DNA of 64,000 bases from Mesostigma viride. Taxonomy: Eukaryota > Streptophyta > Mesostigmatophyceae > Mesostigmatales > Mesostigmataceae. The position numbers were made by a program, and so were the translations under genes. Numbering within the stretch: position 1 is the stretch's first letter; every line of letters starts with the position of its first letter. The stretch is from the NCBI GenBank assembly GCA_009746045.1, contig RPFO01000178.1, forward strand, positions 184,255 through 248,254, written 5' to 3'. A model generated the notes under the pieces. The model searched no databases. It had not been told where the DNA came from and saw only the letters and a program-made list of their open reading frames with translations. Positions 50,985 to 61,836 of the stretch are shown one piece after another.

Positions 50985-51685
50985 TCAATGCCCCACGTAG
51001 CGCTCTTGTCTGTTATCTTGTTTGATTCTGGCGCCACCTCTCCACAGCAAGATACCGCCTATGGTCGTAAGAACGGTAATAATGACAGCCCAAAGTGTCA
51101 AAGCGAGTTTCCTGTTCGTCACGCCTTTATCAAGTGTCCGCAGAAAAAAATAGAGCAGGCTCGAGGCACTGCATTCTTCCCCCGGCTTCTGTACGTCGAA
51201 TGCGCGGGGTTCGCCTCTCGCCTCGTTACGAGATCCGCTCTTCTCACCGATTTGTTGTACTCCACCGTCTCCTTTGAAACGTGCGTCAAAAGACAATCGT
51301 TCGCGATCAACATTTGCTCGAAAAGGCGCATCGTTTTTTGCGCGTTTTCGCGATCGTAGCGGTTTTCGTTTGCTCTCGTTCTTTCGGCGATGATCGTGTT
51401 GATCCCGAACAACAAAGCGGACTGGACAGAGTCGCACGCAAGAGGGACGCTGTCGACGCCAAACTTGCTCTTTAATTGGCGAGCGGGAAGTCCAGACAGA
51501 GCTTTGGAAACCTCGTTCCAGTGAAACTTGACGTCTTGTAGCGCCTGTTTCTTGCACTCGTTCGCGAAAATCGCGTCGTGCAGAGTTTTTGTCGAGTCCA
51601 GGCAGCTAAGAGTAGGATACTCTTGAAGCCTGCGAGGGCGCAAGTACACCGTGTTTGCAAAAACGGGCTTGTTGGAGGTCTCCAT
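50985..51685 (-). CDS. Membrane protein with C-terminal span, one missing base
   Basis: Residues 1-170 or so form a helical soluble part (METSNKPVFANTVYLRPRR onward). The frame breaks at a seven-base T run (51144-51150 on plus as A7) and resumes in the next frame with NRKLALTLWAVIITVLTTIG, a membrane span, and a short polar tail to 50985. One extra base gives one 233-aa gene. No known domain. Confidence 0.65.
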
Positions 51686-51792
51686 GGCTGCAAAACGCAG
51701 CGGTGACGACCGACGAGGTCTGTCCTGTTTTTATACGTTTTCGATCCTGGTAACCGAATTCAGGATAAAAAAAACGACGATTCATTGTAACA

Positions 51793-51987
51793 ATGCGTCA
51801 AATGGGAGTCTGTTGGTCAGTACCGTTAGACGAACACGTGCAGATGAGGAACTCGTATCCTCTGCGCCGATCTTTAGATTTAATTTTTCCTTCCGAGACG
51901 GTTACGCTTGTACGGCTTGACACCGCCCGAAACAACGATAATCGATCAAAGGAAGAAAACAAATCAAAATTTAAAAAAATCGAATAA
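51793..51987 (+). CDS. Small hypothetical protein
   Basis: A 64-aa frame starting MRQMGVCWSVPLDEHVQMRN with a Lys/Asn-rich tail. It occupies the only gap between two minus-strand genes, and an AT-rich stretch (GGATAAAAAAAACG) lies about 25 nt upstream. Support is limited to position and length. Confidence 0.4.
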   Translation: MRQMGVCWSVPLDEHVQMRNSYPLRRSLDLIFPSETVTLVRLDTARNNDNRSKEENKSKFKKIE

Positions 51988-51991
51988 TTTT

Positions 51992-53976
51992 TCACCCCAA
52001 CCAAAACCCTTCTAAAACAATTTGGCGAATCGGCATGTCGCCGTACCCATGAATTTTGTCGATTTTTTTTATGGATTCTCTGACCTCGCTGATTCCGTCC
52101 CTGAACTCTTTTTCGTTTTCTCGTTTATTCGTTTTTCTGTCGACGTTGAATGTTTTTGCGATCGCCACTATCTGGTCGAAGTCAGCTCGCACGTTTTGTT
52201 TGAAATTTTGACCCGCGCTGGTTGCAAACCGTTTAGCGAGTTCTAGAGATTTTCGAAGAAGGGAAAGTCCCTTTTCTTTTACGTATTTCCTTATCTCTTC
52301 GCCTCTCGTCAATGGGCAATTAATGGCTTCGCGTGCGCCGGCTGCCATCCAGCTGTCTCGATTGTGAACCTTGCTCATGAGTCTGCAGTCAATAGCCGCC
52401 TCTCTCAGTTTTCGCATGAATTTTGTCACACCTTCGGTCTCGTTTTCTTGAATAGCGCGTTCCGTCACGAGTTCGTCTACGCCTCCGATCGTCATGTACC
52501 GGTGCACCGTTACCGTCCAATGTTTCTGGTCGAGCTGCAAGTGACTACAGTGTCGGACAGCGCGCGCGATCGCCTGACGTTCGGCGCTGATATCGAGAAG
52601 CGGCTCCATCAGATGGATGTGACGAACGCTTTTCAGGTCTAAACCTTCGTTGAAACGTTTTCGCGCCAAGATAATATGTAAAAACCGCCCTTTCGCGTTT
52701 TTCTTGTGGTTAAAAACATCCATCACTCTCCGCAACGTCGTGTCAGAAACGGGCATGGCGTCCGAGCCAAGAATGACGAACCTGGGCGCTTCGGTTGTTG
52801 GAAATCCTCTCGAACGGAGAGATGAGTGTATCCTTTCGATTCCAAAATCATAGCGACGTACTTTATTCCATGGGCATTGAACGCCGAGTATAGATACTGC
52901 TTTTCATTGGGATGGTCCGTGATCTCTTTCACGATGCAAGCGATCTTCGGAGAATATTTGTCAAGCTTCTTTGCAGCCTCAGAGGCAGACATTTTAAACA
53001 ACGAGAGCGAGTTTGAAACCCTGCGAGCTTCATACAAAAAACGGTCGCGTCCTCGCGACTCGTCTGGTTCCTTACTTTTGGTTCGGAACACTTTCTGTTG
53101 ACCCGTGCTCATTTCCACCAGGTGGAACTGATCAGGTTGTCGAACGGGGTAAACAGACGAATCGCCGGCGTAATCGACAAAAGAACAAAGGCCTCGAAAC
53201 GCGTCTAACGGAGAGTCGGGCGTGATCGGTGCACCTCTTATCATCGTAAGAAGGCGCTGAATCTCGTTTTCGTTCCTTCCCGGAGTAGCGCTTAGGATCA
53301 CCATGTAAAGACCGCGGTTGTCTTTGGACGGCTTCTCGAGGAAATCGAGTAGAGCTGTGTACTCTTTGGCTTGACCCGGCGGAGGGTTGAATAAATTTTG
53401 AACTTCGTCCATAATAAGGACTCCGTTCTGCAGAAGATCCCGTTTTGCGCGTCCAACGCCCCGATACAAGTCTAGAAGATGCGCAAGTTGAGTAAAACTC
53501 ATAATTCGTCTTTCTTCGACCCGGTTTGCTATCATTCGAACCACTTCTTCGTCAGAAGCGTTCTTGAAACGCGGAAACATGGACGCGCAGCCGCTGTAAC
53601 CCGCAATGGTGTTGTTCACGGCATTCTCTCGACTCGTGACGAGAAATATGCTGCGATTTGTGTCCCAGAAAGCGTCAATGGCTCCCAGCACGGTGCAGGT
53701 CTTACCTGAGCCTGTAGAATGCCAGGCCAGAAAACCTCTGTGTTTGCTTCCGCGTTCTGCGATTCCTCGGAGGTACATATTCACGACGGCTTGCTGAGGA
53801 GCAAGTTTCTTGTCGGAAGGGTTCGAGGAGCACGAGTTTTTTCCAACGGATCTGTGCTCAGGGGGTGGGTTCCCGTATATGCGACCTTCGAAGTAGTTTT
53901 TTATGAACGCCTGTGTGTCCGCTATCTGGGAAGTTTCCGCATCGGGCCATTTGGATGGTAAAGGATGTTTTCCCAT
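51992..53976 (-). CDS. D6/D11-type superfamily 2 helicase, one missing base
   Basis: Walker A is at residues 86-93 (HSTGSGKT), motif II at 190 (MDEVQN) and motif III near 228 (LSATPG). The frame is lost near 52800-52830. It resumes in the next frame with a motif-V-like FVILGSDAM and motif VI (ERQAIARAVRHCSH). The Q-x2-x-R-A-x-R-x2-SH pattern is typical of the D6/D11 helicases of Nucleocytoviricota, which act in early transcription or its termination. Length after allowing one base is about 661 aa, normal for the group. This is the best family marker in the window. Confidence 0.85.
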
Positions 53977-54022
53977 TCTTTATTTCTACTTCTATTAATT
54001 TCCGGCTGTTAGTAATAAAGAC

Positions 54023-57000
54023 ATGGCGAGAAACCTAACGGCTGCTCGAGAAGAAATAGCGTCGATGTGGAGGACCGGGGCGGTGGGCGGGGTCTGATGA
54101 AATTTCACCAGTATGTAACCGCTCCTCCAAGTCCCTTTAACGCGGTCGAACTCGCAAACGCGGTCCATCAAGTCGTTTCAATCGGCAAATTCGCCACATT
54201 CGTCCATCTGCAGTGGGAGGCGGGGATAAAGAACTTAGACTCGAAGTATATCACGACCCAGTTTTCTAAAGATATCGTGTCTGACAAACTCAAGTCGATA
54301 TGGTACAGTCAGCAGAACACGTACGAGGGGATGATGCTCTGTCAGGTGGTCCTAAATTACGCACGTACCATGAGTGTTGAAGAAGTGAATGCCGTCGTAG
54401 ACGCCACGTTTCGTCGTGATCGGTGCACGCTTTACTTGGCCCAAAACGGGGGGCAAAACAGTATTGTAATTCGACAGCTCGGGATATCCACAAAGACGTT
54501 TGTTGACAACAACGACATCAACAAGTGGCTCGGGTGGCATGGAAAACCGACGCCTGCCGCCCCGACAGTGGGCGGTTCAAAATGGGGAATAGAGAACAAA
54601 GTCACCTGGTCTGGGCTCGGTTTCGATATAGCTCCTAGCGGGACAAGCTCGACTACAGCGACAGGAAAGACGATCCAAGAGTGTGCTGAGATTTGCGGAA
54701 GGGACAATGCAAAGTGCGCAGGGTTCACCTGGAAGCCTAACCAAGATGTCGCAAACATCGGCGCTTGCTGGTTCAAGTCGGACGTGAAGACGAATCCGAT
54801 ACCGAGCTCGAACGTTTTCTTCACGTTGACGAACCCGAATTTTCGCAATACCGCCGCTGCAAGTACCCAAATCGGTCAAACTCTCAGTGGATTGGCGACG
54901 GCTGGCCAAACAGCCCCGACAGCCCCGACACTTTCGAACCCGGAGAAGATGAACATTGTGCGTCAAATTTTTTCCAATGCTGCAAAGGACAACAATGCCA
55001 AGTTCAACGTGACTGGTGAAGACAACACTAAAGAGTGGTCTGCTGATACTATAGATGGGTACATAAAGAACGCTATTTACCCGCGCGAACTTACTAATAA
55101 TATAATCCCCCCTAACAATGCCTTTGTCACAACTTGGATTGGGGATGGTGCCGCCGTTACAGGGTTCACGGTTAAGTGGAGGAGTAAAGATCACGGAAAA
55201 CTGTATGAAACAACGCTGAATTCATCTCAGATTTCAAAATACTATACCCCTCCTATCGTTTCCACTGGTTCTTCCTCAAACTCTACGACTGGCTCTACCA
55301 CTTCAACAAATCAAACCGCTTCTACAAATCCGGCAGTTACGTCCTCTAACACGACAGCAGCCGCGGTCGATATACGTCCTACTTACCCAGAGATCGCTGC
55401 GTTATGGGCGACGGACCAAGTTCACAACGCGATAAGCGCTGAATTAGAAAGGGTACAAAAGGGTGCGTGGAGAGAAGAGGATATGCAAAAAATATCCATC
55501 AGAACGGTTCGAAGGAGACTCTATGTCCAGAAACTCCTAACAACGCTCGGAAGAGGACTCTCGATGATGGATCTAGATGTAAACGGGTTGTTGCGGGGAT
55601 ACGTGTCTCGCGAGGCCCTGTCGGCGTTTTTAGACTGGTCGGCCTGGATCGACGCTGTTAAGAAACAACAAGTTCTAGCAGCTCTCGATCAAGAACTCTC
55701 TCTCGTAGAAAAATGGAACCAGGCGACAGGAGAAGCATTCGCGGATGGAGTGCCGTTTCTAAGACCTCTTCGAGCCACGTTGCCCGTTTACACAGCGGGA
55801 CAAGTCTCCGACCCGGTACTGCTGTCCATGTACGCGAGCTTTATAATGTCTTCTGCTCCTTATTCTGAGCGTGCTCTGGTCAGAACAAAAGCCGTATCGC
55901 TGCTTTACCCCGTTCCGAACTTGCCCCCTCCTCCAACTTCTGAGACTTCCAATTCGAACTCCAACCCAGTGACAGGGACTGCTTCTACATCCTCCGTCGC
56001 CCCTGCGACTTTTGAAAACACAGTTTCGAAGATTGCCGGGTTTTGGAACGCGCAGGATGTTGAGTCTGCCATCAAGACCCATCACAGTTACGCAGAGAGT
56101 AACCCTTCGAACGCTTCCAAACTCGTCGAAGAGGTGAAAAAGTTGTCTCCGATGCTCGTTTGGTCAAAGGCTGTTTATGATAAACGCGGTTCGATCGGCA
56201 ATATAGAAAGTAAGTATTTTGCGTCGGCATTCACAAAATCCGCTGTTCTTTCGGAAGTAAACAAGTCGTATTGGATCGATCGCAGACCTCTGGACGCGAC
56301 GTATATCCTGAATGCTGCAATGAAATACGCGGAAGCGTGACCGAGTCGGAAGCCAACAATGTCGCCGATCCCGTGTTTCGTAGAGATCAGGCGACAAGGT
56401 TCATGTCCCTGCCCTCAAACTCGGGTGATGTGGAAAAGATGATCGAGATGTCCGTGAATACCAAAACGTTTACTTCGGCAGACGACGCAAGGAATTGGAT
56501 ACGTCAAGATGGAGCTTCCATCCGTTACAACGGCAATATTCGGTCAAAAAACCCTTCTCAAGTGTGGGGCGTGTCAAACAACGTCACTTGGACGAGTTCC
56601 GGGTTCAACATTACCCCGGCGGGGTCGAGTTCCGACTCGATGACTGGGGTGACTCTGGAGGCATGCGCTGATGCTTGCTCTAAGGACAATGCCAAATGCG
56701 CTGGATTCACGTTTCGGCCTCTTCCTGTCGGTTCGCAAACGGGCAATTGCTGGTTCAAGTCAGATATCGCAAGTAAAGCGATGCCGAGTTCGGGGCTTTT
56801 CTTTACTTTTTCAAACCCTGACTTTGGAAAAGGGCCTACAGTTGACCCGATCACGACATCCGCTGGATCGACTAGTGCGACGAGTGGTACAGGATCGAGC
56901 TCAGGAACGTCTACATCCACGAGTACTAGTGGGACAAGTGGTACAGGATCGAGCACGGGAACGTCCACATCCGCGAGCACCGGTGCAGCAAGTGGTACAG

Positions 57001-57557
57001 GATCGAGCTCGGGAACGTCTACATCCACGAGTACTAGTGGGACAAGTGGTACAGGATCGAGCTCAGGAACGTCTACATCCACGAGTACCGGTGCGACAAG
57101 TGGTACAGGGTCGAGCACGGGAACGTCCACATCCGCGAGCACCGGTGCAGCAAGTGGTACGAGCTCGGGAACGTCCACATCCACGAGTTCGGAGTCAAAT
57201 ACGGGTAGCGGGACGACCACTGAAACGGCATCTACCTCGGGGACAACGACCGGGACGAACGCAAATACGGGTAACGGGACGACTACTGAAACGGCATCGA
57301 CCACAGGAACGACGACTGTGACAAATACTTCGAGTCAAGGAACAACTCTCGACGCAACCACAGTCGCTCAATCGGCGCAGGCAGCGGTGGAGAAAAATCT
57401 CAACGACATGACGACCACTGATATACAAACAACTGAGACAACGGAAAAGGAAAGTAAAGACAAAAAGGACGAGGAAGACAAACAAACAGGTTTGATCGTG
57501 ATTTCGTCTCTGATCGGGGTCTTCATTCTAGTGATGTTCGTGCTAGCTGTGCGTTGA
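54023..57557 (+). CDS. PAN/Apple-domain surface protein with duplicated module, two missing bases
   Basis: The proposed start (MARNLTAAREEI) leads into a G4 run (54089-54092) where the frame is lost; the frame beginning near 54067 then runs to a TGA at 56340 and resumes in the next frame to 57557. Both breaks need one base, giving ~1178 codons. A helical module plus PAN-like domain occurs twice. PAN 1 is near 54580-54840 (ECAEICGRDNAKCAGFTW, CWFKSD) and PAN 2 near 56570-56820 (ACADACSKDNAKCAGFTF, CWFKSD). A Ser/Thr/Gly repeat stalk (54-bp units) and a C-terminal membrane span (LIVISSLIGVFILVMFVLAV) end it. PAN domains bind proteins or sugars, so host attachment is a fair inference. Confidence 0.8.
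56886..57155 (+). repeat. 54-bp tandem repeat encoding an 18-residue Ser/Thr/Gly stalk
   Basis: Five copies at 56886, 56940, 56994, 57048 and 57102 encode GTGSSSGTSTSTSTSGTS-like units, a likely O-glycosylated spacer between the PAN domain and the membrane span. Confidence 0.85.
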
Positions 57558-57589
57558 TGAAACTTTTTCTGTGCAGGTTCTATAGTACG

Positions 57590-57925
57590 ATGAACGCCGG
57601 TAACACAATGTCGCGCGGGGTGACGGAGGACGAGCTACGTAGGAAGATGAAGAGACAGCAGCGTCTTGCGAAGGCCGAGTCGGGATTTGGCGTGGGGACT
57701 CTGATCGCAGTTGCCGTTGTGGCTGTTGCAGTCGCGTACTTTATTTTCTTTAGCTCTTCCTCAAAGGGTGAACCAGACGCGGGATCAAAGGGATGGGAGT
57801 TTAACACCGAATCCGGTCCAGAATACGGAAGCGGAGGCCACACAGCGGCTCAGATGGGGGTCCACCTCCGCCCAGCTACGACCAGACTTTCGCGAGCTTC
57901 ATTAATAGCTAAAGGAATAATGTAA
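57590..57925 (+). CDS. Single-span membrane protein
   Basis: A 111-aa protein from ATG 57590 (an ATG at 57554 overlaps the previous stop and is less likely). A basic N-terminus (RRKMKRQQRLAK) precedes one membrane span (VGTLIAVAVVAVAVAYFIFF), then a polar C-terminal tail. First of three similar-sized membrane proteins in a row. Confidence 0.7.
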   Translation: MNAGNTMSRGVTEDELRRKMKRQQRLAKAESGFGVGTLIAVAVVAVAVAYFIFFSSSSKGEPDAGSKGWEFNTESGPEYGSGGHTAAQMGVHLRPATTRLSRASLIAKGIM

Positions 57926-57926
57926 A

Positions 57927-58337
57927 ATGGCAAGCGCAAGTGGTGTGGTCGCGGGTTTAGTTGCAAGAGTTGCAACACTAGGAAGATCGGCCTCCGCTGC
58001 TGGAAGGGCCGCGAGTAATGCGGGTCGTAGCGCTCGTGGCGCTACAGGTGCCGGAAAGGTCGCTTCGAAGGCAGGGGAGTCTTCGAAGATTGCGGAAGGG
58101 ACCGCGTCGGGTTTAGAACTTGTTGCGGGCGGCGTTTTGTCCGCCGCTGGAATGTTCTTGGGCGAAAAAGCTTTGAACGCCGTGATCGAAGACGACGAAG
58201 ATATGAAGGATGGCGGAGAGGCGACAACGAACGCTTTTTCGGGATCGTTGTTTGTAATAGTCGTCGCGGGATTCTTCGTAGTGGTGCTGATTCTTTTGAT
58301 ATGGCTGATGGTACGACGGATAAAATCGAGCGAGTAA
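57927..58337 (+). CDS. Ala/Gly-rich membrane protein
   Basis: A 136-aa protein. The first 75 residues are Ala/Gly/Ser/Arg-rich and helical, followed by an acidic loop (IEDDEDMKDGG) and a strong membrane span (LFVIVVAGFFVVVLILLIWL), with a basic C-terminus. It follows the previous stop after one base. Confidence 0.7.
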   Translation: MASASGVVAGLVARVATLGRSASAAGRAASNAGRSARGATGAGKVASKAGESSKIAEGTASGLELVAGGVLSAAGMFLGEKALNAVIEDDEDMKDGGEATTNAFSGSLFVIVVAGFFVVVLILLIWLMVRRIKSSE

Positions 58338-58368
58338 AACTTTCCTTTCCTATTATAGAAATGCTGTA

Positions 58369-58863
58369 ATGCCCCCGAAATTTCAACGGTCTGAGGTTGG
58401 ACAACGGTTGGAAAAATCGCCTACGTTCCCTCCCCGAGACAGACAAACCACTGATGACGAAGTCAGGGACCCGAGCCAAATTTATTTAGAACTCCTTACT
58501 CGATCTAGATCTAGAACCCCTTCGAGCCGACCTAATACGGCGAGAGACAAGGACGAGGACGCTCCATCTGCAAATCCGAAAGCGGACGAGGCCGCTGACG
58601 TCTCCGCGAAGACCGGCATTGAGAAGGCGAAACACTATTCCGCCATAGCCGGGAAGGCGGTAGTCGGCGGAATAGCCACGGTCGGAGGATTCTTTGTTTT
58701 TGACAAACTTGTGAGCTTGTTTTCCAACTCAGACTCCACTGAAGAGGAAACTACGACAGAAAATTCAAGAGGCTTGAACATATTTTATGGAATTTCAATT
58801 ATAATCATTTTACTCGTAATCATTTTCCTGTTCTACAAATATTTCACTCGCTCGTCTACTTAA
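58369..58863 (+). CDS. Membrane protein
   Basis: A 164-aa protein. Disordered basic/acidic N-terminus, an amphipathic Ala/Gly stretch with the phrase GKAVVGGIATVGGFFVFDKL (similar in style to the preceding protein), then a C-terminal span (FYGISIIIILLVIIFLFYKY). Its last 8 bp overlap the convergent ribonucleotide reductase gene. Confidence 0.7.
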   Translation: MPPKFQRSEVGQRLEKSPTFPPRDRQTTDDEVRDPSQIYLELLTRSRSRTPSSRPNTARDKDEDAPSANPKADEAADVSAKTGIEKAKHYSAIAGKAVVGGIATVGGFFVFDKLVSLFSNSDSTEEETTTENSRGLNIFYGISIIIILLVIIFLFYKYFTRSST

Positions 58864-60888
58864 CAGGGCATGCTCCGTTCGGACAATCGGAGGAAAACAT
58901 GTCCTCGTAGGACATGATCCCCGAGTATGATACGGGGCGCAAAGATGCCACATAGGACTCGAACTTCGTCTTGGTCACCACTTCCTGTGGGAGATATGCG
59001 TACCCGAGATCGGCCGCGTTCTTCGTCGGATCGCACCTCAAAAGGAACGAAACCCCGACGTACTCGTCCCAGTGCCGGTCTAGCCAGTCCAAGATGGACG
59101 GGATCTCGCTCGGGTCATACGAAATCGTGCAGCTGACGTTCTGCTCGCAGAAACTGTCCATGACCTCACGATATCTCTCGAGCTGATCGACGGCAGTCTC
59201 GACGTTCACCTCGACCTCCTCCACAGTCCCGTCCTTGCGAGTCACCGTCTTTTTGACGAAAGGGACGTTGTCGAAAGAAACTGGGAAAGTCACCAACACC
59301 GATTCAGGCTCGAAAGGTTTGTCGATGACGCGGTATCCTGCTTCCAAAAACCGCCGGACAAGCTCGTCGTGCTTCGAAAACGTGACGTTGTTGAAAACGT
59401 ACTTCCCCAGCGGCTTATGGATGCCTTCCGGGACCTCTCCCCACTCCTTGGTGGACATGATCTTGGAAAGCGTCCCGCTCGGCTTGATGCACGTGACGTT
59501 CTTGGGCAGAGGGCGGTGGAGTTCCATGGCCATCGAGTAGGCTGCCGTCACGATGATGTTGCGCATCCTCCTGAAATCGTACGACTGAAGGTCAGGCCTC
59601 GTGACGATCCCCGTCAGACCCACTCCGCAGAGGTGCAGAAACCGTTGTTGAGATGCCACGCCTCTTGCAGAATCTCGTCCTGCAAGTTGACGCACGTCTG
59701 GCGGTAGTTCATCCTAGCCGTGAGGTATAACGACCGCTCGAGGTTTCCCTTGTCGCACGCGCGAAATGCAGCGAGGTTGACTTCGGAAAGGTTGCAGAAA
59801 GACTTGTTGCCTAACAGGATCTCGGAACATGGATTCACGCCCGCACACCACGGTGCGCGACGGAGAGCGGTCTCCATGTTGATGAGCCCCGGCTCGCTGC
59901 CACCCGACTCGAGCATGATGTCGAAAATCTCGACGAGCTGATCGGTAGTTGGCTTCGAGTAGAACACGAGACTGTTGTTAGACTGCTGCCTGTGCGGATT
60001 ATCCTTCCAGAACTCCTTCTTCGCATACGCGAATTCGCGCCATTCAGGAGACCCGTACTTGATAAGAGCGATCTCCGCCGAACGACGACTGCTCAAGATC
60101 GTTCCGATGTGGTTCACGATGTCGACAATGTCCATTTTCGTCAACAGCTGGTCGGAACGCTTGGACAGAAGTCGGGCGATCTTTTCGAACGCGGTGGCAA
60201 TCTGCGCGTCTCCGCTCGATGTCCATGCGTACCCGGACAGCCTCTCTCCGGCTGGTCGGATTTCGCTGAAGTCAAGAATGAGCGTCTTGGCAGGGAACTT
60301 GCCCGCAAGGAGTTTGCCTACGCTTTTTGCCCAAGCGATAGCTGAATCCCCGACGCTGATCGTCCAAACCTTCGACTCGCTGTCGAACGTCTCTTTGTTG
60401 ATCTCTCGCCCTCCCTTAGTCGTGCGTTTGGACCGAATCACCTGCACGTCGTCGATAGCGTTTGCAAACCCGTTGAGCGTTCCGGTAATGGGTGCGAATC
60501 CGACTCCGCATCCTTGGAGCAAAAGCCAGGTCACGTCCACGACGTCGTAGACCGTCTCGACGTTTGTGAATGCGCAGTTGAACATTGAGGACTCTCTGCG
60601 CCGAGAAAGTTCGGTGCCGCCGAGCCAGAGCGTGCGACCAGCAGGTGCCACACGGCGAGAAAGAATGAGAGAGCGAACCTCTTCGAGCTCCGCTTCCTCT
60701 TGTGCAGTAAGGTTTTCGCCTTTGGCTCGCACCCACAGCCATCGCTGATGGGACATGACGCGGTCGACGACCTGCTGCCATGTCTCGAGACCCTTTCCTC
60801 CCTGGTCGAGTGGGCGGTGGTAGGTACGTAGGGCGATGGCCATCGCCCGATCCGTAGGAGTGGTGTCCATGGCCGCGGGTGCTTGCAT
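58856..60888 (-). CDS. Adenosylcobalamin-dependent (class II) ribonucleoside-triphosphate reductase, one missing base
   Basis: It makes deoxynucleotides for DNA synthesis. C105 (FNCAF), C354 (NPCSEI) and C365 (FCNL) sit with the spacing of the redox and thiyl-radical cysteines in the monomeric Lactobacillus-type enzyme. The C-terminus has a Cys pair five residues apart (DCPNGACPVK), as in that family. The frame breaks near 59643 (GAGG-less CAACAACGG). It continues one base shifted with RFLHLCGVGLTG; one extra base yields about 677 aa. No small-subunit gene is present, which fits class II. Activity would depend on B12 from the host. Confidence 0.8.
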
Positions 60889-60929
60889 GCCTCGTGAAGA
60901 GAAGAGACTTTTATCGTTGCCGGATAACC

Positions 60930-61798
60930 TTACATGCGAGATCCGGAGAACTGAATGACGACGCCGATGTCGTTGCCGTCGGAATCGTAACCGCCGATGG
61001 TGACGTAGAAGGAGTCGCCCGATGCAAAAGTTTGAGCGTTTAGGAGTTTTTTTGAGCCCACGACGGCAAATTTGCCGTTCAACAGAATCTTATACGAGTC
61101 AGAAATCGAAACCGTGTCAGAAAGAACAATCTGTCCGTTTAAAGCGTTGTGTACGGTAATCAAGAACTGATGGTTTGCTAACGGTTTTGAAGGCACGTTG
61201 TTTGCGCTTACGGCGATTGTGTCTATGGCAGCGGAAAACGGAAAAGCCGGCAACAGAATATTTTGAGAACCCGATCCCGTGACAGCGGTCACTGTCGTGG
61301 ACCCGTCGAGTTGTGAACCAGAGTAGTGAAATACCTCAGTGGCGACTGGAGTGAACACGTTCGCGTTCACCCATTTGCCGTTCAAGAAATTCAGAACTTG
61401 TCCGGTCTGAGGGTTGTTAATTTCCACGTCTGAAATGCCTTCAAGCACGCTAGGAGTGAGACTATCTATGTACGCTTTGTTAACCGCGTCGTACGGAGTT
61501 AGAGGCGGGGATTGGACCATAACTTTGCCGCCTTCCGATATTGTTAACGAGCGACCAGGGGATAGCAACACGTCCCGATGGAACACAAATGTGCCAAGGG
61601 GTGCTGCCATAGAAGGCCCTTGCGAAAAATCTGTCGAAAAGTTTTGGATGTCTTCATAAGCCCCCACTGCAGAATATCTACGATGGATAGATTCTGGTTA
61701 TCAACCGTGATTTGAAATTCGCCCACTTCGGGACCTAACGCGACATCGTTTACTAACATCAACGACCGGGTGCGAAGGGTCCCGGACGTGGTCGTCAT
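60930..61798 (-). CDS. Tail-fibre/adhesin-like protein, one missing base
   Basis: Starts MTTTSGTLRTRSLMLVND. The frame shifts at a C5 run (61661-61665) and resumes to 60930; with one extra base the gene has 289 codons. The phrase PYDAVNKAYIDSL is typical of phage tail-fibre and tail-attachment proteins, and the C-terminal half is beta-rich with conserved-looking SGSQ/GSGSQ turns. Together with the lectin gene upstream on the same strand it suggests an attachment module. Confidence 0.65.
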
Positions 61799-61836
61799 TT
61801 TTGCGTAATCATCAATTAGATTCCATAAAAAAATAA

